NCBI RefSeq assembly: GCF_043555835.1 | Contig: NZ_JBIGHV010000002.1 | Location: 372,001 to 436,000, forward strand | Source: Pelomonas parva | GTDB lineage: Bacteria > Pseudomonadota > Gammaproteobacteria > Burkholderiales > Burkholderiaceae_C | Reading direction: 5' to 3' | DNA: 64,000 nt | Shown: piece by piece, positions 59,564 through 64,000 of the stretch | Layout of the letters: the number at the start of each line of letters is the position of its first letter | Numbering within the stretch: the stretch's first letter is position 1 | The notes under the pieces: model-generated | What the model was told of the DNA's origin: nothing | Databases searched by the model: none | What the model saw: only the letters and a program-made list of their open reading frames with translations | Position numbers and translations under genes: made by a program

Positions 59564-60271
59564 ATGAGAAAGACATTGCGCGCGCTGCTCGCCAGCGCGC
59601 TCGTCTGCACGGCTGCGATCGCCAGCGCGGCGGACCACAGCAAGCACCTGGCCCCGGGCTTCGCCAAGCTGCCCCAGGCGGCCAAGCTCGTGCTGATGCC
59701 GGTGGACGTGGAGCTGTTCTCGATGTCCGCAGGCGGCGTGAACGAGCCCAAGGCCGACTGGACGGCCAATGCCCAGAAGCACATGAAGGCCGAGCTGGTG
59801 CAGCGCACCAAGACGCTGGGCCTGACCACCCAGGTGATGGACGACCAGGCCGCTGACGAGTTTGCCGAGCCCATGGCCTTGCACGCCGCCGTGGCCCGTT
59901 CCATCGCGCTGCACCATGCCACCGGTGGTGCCTGGGCGCTGCCGACCAAGGCCGGCAGGCTGGACTGGAGCTTCGACGACGCGCTGCGTGACCTCAAGGC
60001 CAAGAGCGGCGCCGACTACGGGCTCTTCATCTGGGTCCGCGACAGCTATGCCAGCGCCGAGCGCAAGCTGGCCATGGTCGGCCTGGCCCTGCTGGGCGTC
60101 GGCATCACCGGCGGCGCGCAGGTGGGCTATGCCTCGCTCGTCGACCTGAACAGCGGCCAGGTGCTGTGGTTCAACCAGCTCGCGCGCGCCACGGGCGACC
60201 TGCGCGAGCCCAAGGAGGCGGCGGAATCCATCGACGTGCTGCTGAACGGCTTCCCCAAGCCCACGCCATGA
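59564..60271 (+). CDS. Exported protein of unknown function
   Basis: 235 residues with a signal peptide (MRKTLRALLASALVCTAAIASAAD); no lipobox. Conserved-looking stretches LVLMPVDVELFSMSAGG and LKAKSGADYGLFIWVRDSYASAERK suggest an envelope protein that processes or senses something, but I do not recognise the family. Overlaps the M48 peptidase gene by 4 bp (ATGA), indicating linked roles. Confidence 0.8.
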   Translation: MRKTLRALLASALVCTAAIASAADHSKHLAPGFAKLPQAAKLVLMPVDVELFSMSAGGVNEPKADWTANAQKHMKAELVQRTKTLGLTTQVMDDQAADEFAEPMALHAAVARSIALHHATGGAWALPTKAGRLDWSFDDALRDLKAKSGADYGLFIWVRDSYASAERKLAMVGLALLGVGITGGAQVGYASLVDLNSGQVLWFNQLARATGDLREPKEAAESIDVLLNGFPKPTP

Positions 60272-61413
60272 GGCGTCGCGCGCTGCTGGGCTGTGCTCAG
60301 TGCGCGGCCCTGTCCACGCTGCTCGGCCCGGCCGCCAGCCACGCGCAAGCCAGCTGGCTCGCACCCCCGCGCTTCGAGCGGCCCGACCTGGCCAGCGACG
60401 AAGGCGGCCTGTGGGCCTTGATGGACCGCGAGGAGACCCGGCTGCGGCGCAGCCCGTTCATGCTGCGCGACGCCGGCCTGCAGAAGTACCTGCAGGACAT
60501 GGCCGGCAAGCTGGCTGGCACTCATGCGCCCGACGTGCGCGTCTACCCGGTGCGCACGCCGTTCTTCAACGCCAGCATGGCGCCCAACGGCATGATGCAG
60601 GTGTGGACTGGCCTGCTGCTGCGCGTGGACAACGAGGCCCAGCTGGCCGCCGTGGTGGGCCACGAGATCGGCCACTACCTGCAGCGCCACACGCTGGAGA
60701 GGCTGCGCGACGTCAAGTCCCGCTCGGCCTTCGGCATGTTCATGAGCATGTTCGGCCTCGTCGGCCTGGTGGGACAGATGGCGGCCATCGCCGGCGCCTT
60801 CGGCTTCTCGCGCGACCAGGAGCGCCAGGCCGACCACATCGGCCTGGCCCTGATGCGCCAGGCCGGCTACGACACCCGCGAGGCCGCCAAGGTCTGGGAG
60901 AACCTGCGGCTGGAACTGGCCGCCGTGCATGGCGGCGACCCGAGCCAGCGCAGCCCGCTGTTCGCCACCCATCCCGGCTCGGCCGAGCGCAGTGCGACGC
61001 TCGCCGAACTGGCCGCCGGTGACAGCGGCGGCTACCTCGGCGAGGACGAGCACCGCCGGGCCCTGGCCGGCTTTCAGGCGCAGATGCTGGACGACGAGCT
61101 CAAGCGCGGCCAGACCAACGAGACGCTGGCGCTGCTGAACCGCCTCATTGAGCGCCAGCCCGAGCGTGCGGACCTGCTGTACAGCCGCGGCGAGGCGCGC
61201 CGGCTGCGCGCGGCCGATGGCGACCTGGAGCTGGCACTGGCGGACTTCGAGCGCGCGGTGGCGCTGGGCAGCGAGCCGGCCGAATGCCATCGTGCGCTGG
61301 GCTATCTGCATCGCAGCCGGGACCAGGCCGAACGCGCCCGCGAGGCCTTTGTCCGCTACATCGACAAGGCACCCGCCGCGCCTGACGCGGCAATGATCAA
61401 GAGTCTGCTGTGA
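60268..61413 (+). CDS. Periplasmic M48 metallopeptidase with TPR-like tail
   Basis: 381 residues from the ATG at 60268; the frame is open to 60166 inside the previous gene. Signal peptide (MRRRALLGCAQCAALSTLLGPAASHAQ). Zinc motif LAAVVGHEIGHYLQRHTLERL (~133), third ligand in FSRDQERQADHIGLALM and substrate strand FNASMAPNGMMQVWTGLL, as in BepA/LoiP-type envelope quality-control proteases. The last ~100 residues form a TPR (LLYSRGEARRLRAADGDLELALADFERAVALG). Probably acts with the genes on either side. Confidence 0.9.
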   Translation: MRRRALLGCAQCAALSTLLGPAASHAQASWLAPPRFERPDLASDEGGLWALMDREETRLRRSPFMLRDAGLQKYLQDMAGKLAGTHAPDVRVYPVRTPFFNASMAPNGMMQVWTGLLLRVDNEAQLAAVVGHEIGHYLQRHTLERLRDVKSRSAFGMFMSMFGLVGLVGQMAAIAGAFGFSRDQERQADHIGLALMRQAGYDTREAAKVWENLRLELAAVHGGDPSQRSPLFATHPGSAERSATLAELAAGDSGGYLGEDEHRRALAGFQAQMLDDELKRGQTNETLALLNRLIERQPERADLLYSRGEARRLRAADGDLELALADFERAVALGSEPAECHRALGYLHRSRDQAERAREAFVRYIDKAPAAPDAAMIKSLL

Positions 61414-61427
61414 GGAGGGTCACCCCC

Positions 61428-62021
61428 ATGAACAACACCAACATCCGCGGCCGCCTGGCCGCTGTCAGCCTGGCCCTGCTGCTGGCCGCCTGCGCGGCAC
61501 CCGTCACGCGGGTCGACGTGGGCGAGACCACGGTCGGCAAGCGTCTGGCCGTGAAGGTCGATGCCGCCTGGAACCAGTTCAGCGGCGGGCTCACCGGCGG
61601 CGTGCCGACGTGGACGATGGAGGGCATCACCATCGATGCCTTGAGCTTCTACACCGACATCAAGGACGGCCAGACCTTCGGCCCGTCCAACACGCCCAAG
61701 GGCCGTCAGCCGGTGATCTTCAAGGCCAGCATGCAGCCGGCCGACATCGTCGCGATGTTCCAGTCGCTGCAGACGCAGGATGGCTCCAGCTTCACGCTCG
61801 ACAAGCTGGAGCCGGCCCCCTTCCTCGACGGCCAGGGCTTCCGCTTCGAGTACTCGACGGTGCGCAAGGTCGACGAAGTGCCGCTCAAGGGCGTCGCCTA
61901 CGGCCGCGTGCGAGGCGGCGAGCTTTTCCTGGTGAGCTACAGCGCGCCGCGCCTCGTGTTCTTCCCGCGTCATCAGCCGCGTGTCGAGGCGCTGATCAAG
62001 ACGGTCAGCCTGCGCTCCTAG
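61428..62021 (+). CDS. Lipoprotein of unknown function
   Basis: 197 residues from the ATG at 61428; a GTG at 61410 contains the ribosome binding site itself (GAGGAGG) and is rejected. Lipobox LLLAAC in AAVSLALLLAACAAPVTR. The mature part (VDVGETTVGKRLAVKVDAAWNQF, DIKDGQTFGPS, SLQTQDGSSFTLDKLEP) looks like a small beta-rich domain; family not recognised. Third gene of the exported set after the M48 peptidase; its TAG shares the CTAG tetramer with the convergent stop. Confidence 0.8.
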   Translation: MNNTNIRGRLAAVSLALLLAACAAPVTRVDVGETTVGKRLAVKVDAAWNQFSGGLTGGVPTWTMEGITIDALSFYTDIKDGQTFGPSNTPKGRQPVIFKASMQPADIVAMFQSLQTQDGSSFTLDKLEPAPFLDGQGFRFEYSTVRKVDEVPLKGVAYGRVRGGELFLVSYSAPRLVFFPRHQPRVEALIKTVSLRS

Positions 62022-62509
62022 CGCTGCAGCCGCGCCTTCTCGCGGGCCAGGAAGTTGGCCTGGTCCCGGTCGCGCTCGCGCTGCTGGCGGGCCTCGCGCG
62101 TCTCCCAGTCACCGCAGTGGAAGTAGGAGCCGCCGAACAGCCAGCCCATCAGGCTGGAGCCGTCCACCGCCCGGCCTTCGCCGCCGGTGCAGATCATCGC
62201 GGCCTTGGAGCTGCTTTGTTCCGCCAGCGCCGACTGCACGAGCATGGAGCGCGACAGCAGCACCGAGGCCGGCATGGCAATGGCCACCAGCACGCCGCCG
62301 ATGACAAAGCCCTTGGCCCAGCGCGGCAGGCGCTCCGGCGCGACGGCGGTGCCCTGGGCGCGCGGGCCGGCGGCGGGCTGGGCCTTGCGCGCCGGCGCCG
62401 CAGCCTGCGGCGCACGGACCGGCGTGCCGCCTTGCAGCACACGCGTGCGCGCCGAGGTCGGCGGATCGATGGGCTGGGTGGCGGGGAAGGACTTGGTGCC
62501 GGTGGGCAT
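62018..62509 (-). CDS. Single-pass membrane protein of unknown function
   Basis: 163 residues. An Ala/Pro/Arg-rich cytoplasmic region (1-65), one membrane helix (AKGFVIGGVLVAIAMPASVLL, ~66-86), and a periplasmic part with two Cys (MICTGGEG and FHCGDWE) ending in a charged helix (ETREARQQRERDRDQANFLAREKARLQR). Not recognised. It converges on the lipoprotein gene and is divergent from dbpA. Confidence 0.72.
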   Translation of the reverse strand: MPTGTKSFPATQPIDPPTSARTRVLQGGTPVRAPQAAAPARKAQPAAGPRAQGTAVAPERLPRWAKGFVIGGVLVAIAMPASVLLSRSMLVQSALAEQSSSKAAMICTGGEGRAVDGSSLMGWLFGGSYFHCGDWETREARQQRERDRDQANFLAREKARLQR

Positions 62510-62637
62510 GTGGGTGAGGCGTTAGCGCCGCCGCGAATGCTAGTGAGCGAGGCTGCGCGCAACGGTGAGCAAATGCAAGCCTCAGCCGTTCGGCGGCGGG
62601 AATCGAGCAGGAAGTCACAGCCATCGACAATGCTGCG

Positions 62638-64000
62638 ATGACCGAACTTGCTTTTTCCACACTGCCGCTGAGCCCCGCCATGCTGGCCAACCTCGACCAG
62701 CTCGGCTACGCGCAGATGACCCCCATCCAGGCCGCCAGCCTGCCGCTCGCCCTTGCCGGCCGCGACGTCATCGGCGAGGCGCAGACCGGCTCCGGCAAGA
62801 CGGCCGCCTTCGCGCTGGCGCTGCTGCACCGGCTGGACGCGGCGCAGACGCGCGTGCAGGCGCTCGTGCTGTGCCCCACGCGCGAGCTGGCCGACCAGGT
62901 CACGCAGGAGATCCGCCGCCTGGCCCGCGCGGCCGACAACATCAAGGTGCTGAGCCTGTGCGGCGGCAGCCCGATGAAGCCGCAGATCGAGAGCCTGTCC
63001 TTCGGCGCCCACATCGCCGTCGGCACGCCGGGCCGCCTCATCGACCACCTGGAGCGCGACACGCTGGACCTGTCCGCGCTGACGACCCTGGTGCTGGACG
63101 AGGCCGACCGCATGCTGGACATGGGCTTCCTGGACGACATCAAGACAATAGCCAAGCGCGCGCCGGCCAAGCGGCAGACGCTGCTGTTCTCGGCCACCTT
63201 CCCCGAGGGTGTGACCGAGATCGCCGCCAAGTTCATGCGTGAGCCGCAGACCGTGAAGGTGGCAGGCTCCACCAGCGCGGCGTCGTCCACCATCCGCCAG
63301 ATCGCCTTCGAGGTGACGGAAGACCAGCGCCTGGACGCCGTGCCGCGCTTGCTGCGCGCCTTCCGGCCCCAGTCGACGATTGCCTTCTGCAACACCAAGC
63401 AGCAATGCCGCGACCTGGAGGCGGTGCTGGCGGCGCAGGGTTTCATCGCGCTGGCGCTGCACGGCGACCTGGAGCAGCGCGACCGCGACCAGGTGCTGAT
63501 CCAGTTCGCCAACCGCAGCGCCTCGGTGCTGGTGGCCACCGACGTGGCCGCGCGCGGGCTGGATATCGCCAACCTGGCCTGCGTCATCAACGTCGACATC
63601 AGCGCCGACGTGGAGCAGCACGTGCACCGCATCGGCCGCACCGGCCGCGCGGGCGCGGATGGCCTGGCGCTGAGCCTGGCGAGCCTGGACGAGATGGGCC
63701 GCATCGGCCGCATCGAGCTGCTGCAGGGCGAAGAGTTCAAGTGGCAGCCGCTGGACAGCGTGCAGGATGCGCCCGGCGGCCCGCTATTGCCGGCCATGGA
63801 CACGCTGCAGATACTCGGTGGGCGCAAGGAGAAGATCCGCCCCGGCGACATCCTCGGCGCGCTGACCGGCGAGGCCGGCTTCACGGCGGCGCAGATCGGC
63901 AAGATCAATGTCACGGACTTTCACAGTTATGTCGCGGTGCAGCGCAGCATTGCCATCGAGGCCGTGAAGCGCCTGTCGGCGGGCAAGCTCAAGGGCCGCA
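62638..64000 (+). CDS. dbpA: DEAD-box ATP-dependent RNA helicase, 3' end outside window
   Basis: 454 codons seen from the ATG at 62638; the stop lies beyond the edge, probably within a few codons. Motifs: Q motif region YAQMTPIQAASLPLALAG, EAQTGSGKT, PTREL, TPGRLIDH, LDEADRMLDMGF, FSATFPE, VLVATDVAARGLDI, HRIGRTGRAG. The C-terminal ~75 residues (KEKIRPGDILGALTGEAGFTAAQIGKINVTDFHSYVAVQRS) are the DbpA RNA-binding domain specific for 23S rRNA hairpin 92, so it acts in large-subunit assembly. Confidence 0.95.
   Translation, partial: MTELAFSTLPLSPAMLANLDQLGYAQMTPIQAASLPLALAGRDVIGEAQTGSGKTAAFALALLHRLDAAQTRVQALVLCPTRELADQVTQEIRRLARAADNIKVLSLCGGSPMKPQIESLSFGAHIAVGTPGRLIDHLERDTLDLSALTTLVLDEADRMLDMGFLDDIKTIAKRAPAKRQTLLFSATFPEGVTEIAAKFMREPQTVKVAGSTSAASSTIRQIAFEVTEDQRLDAVPRLLRAFRPQSTIAFCNTKQQCRDLEAVLAAQGFIALALHGDLEQRDRDQVLIQFANRSASVLVATDVAARGLDIANLACVINVDISADVEQHVHRIGRTGRAGADGLALSLASLDEMGRIGRIELLQGEEFKWQPLDSVQDAPGGPLLPAMDTLQILGGRKEKIRPGDILGALTGEAGFTAAQIGKINVTDFHSYVAVQRSIAIEAVKRLSAGKLKGR

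Overview
The window is GC-rich (about 70 % by eye) chromosomal DNA of a betaproteobacterium, most likely a Burkholderiales member close to Roseateles, Rubrivivax or Leptothrix. The basis is the flg cluster with flgA/flgM/flgN arranged divergently, minCDE, the small DUF3460 and DUF1841 proteins, a PEP-CTERM protein, and the density of c-di-GMP, two-component and ECF sigma genes. Nearly all of it is coding. I see no tRNA, rRNA, CRISPR array, transposase or phage gene.

Layout. (a) 1-8.7 kb is signalling: a REC-PAS-GGDEF-EAL protein (cut by the left edge) with an HPt protein, a divergent membrane histidine kinase, an ANTAR response regulator with a PAS/HisKA_2 kinase (PdtaR/PdtaS-like), and an HDOD protein. 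(b) 8.8-31 kb is the flagellar flg region. On the minus strand flgBCDEFGH and flgIJKL are separated by a 9.8-kb block holding a GntR/YtrA-type regulator with an ABC transporter, an M20 amidohydrolase, a secreted unknown, a 1104-residue BTAD-ATPase-TPR regulator and a periplasmic binding protein. flgA, flgM (with a clear sigma-28 promoter) and flgN run on the plus strand. (c) 31-41 kb: DUF1841 and PEP-CTERM genes, then a tightly packed minus-strand series kefF-kefC-ECF sigma-Ser/Thr kinase-gluzincin peptidase-MBL hydrolase. (d) 41-47.6 kb is housekeeping: MaoC, DUF808, scpA, DUF3460, SulP transporter, metG. (e) 47.6-48.2 kb is a non-coding region with a cluster of DnaA-box-like sequences, followed by minCDE. 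(f) 50-64 kb is mixed: acyltransferase, ferredoxin, YgjP, dusC, chemoreceptor plus cheW, S9 peptidase, a run of small exported proteins with an M48 peptidase, and a DbpA helicase cut by the right edge.

The most unusual signals are not protein genes. A structured repeat of about 135 bp occurs four times (plus one degenerate copy after flgA). It always lies 0-8 nt after a stop codon and in the sense orientation of the gene it follows. Its scaffold is conserved, while the central stem changes in sequence and remains paired. The SulP gene has a leader hairpin that buries its ribosome binding site. The ECF-kinase-peptidase-MBL series is the best candidate for an undescribed multi-protein system. 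All functions given are inferred from the sequence alone.
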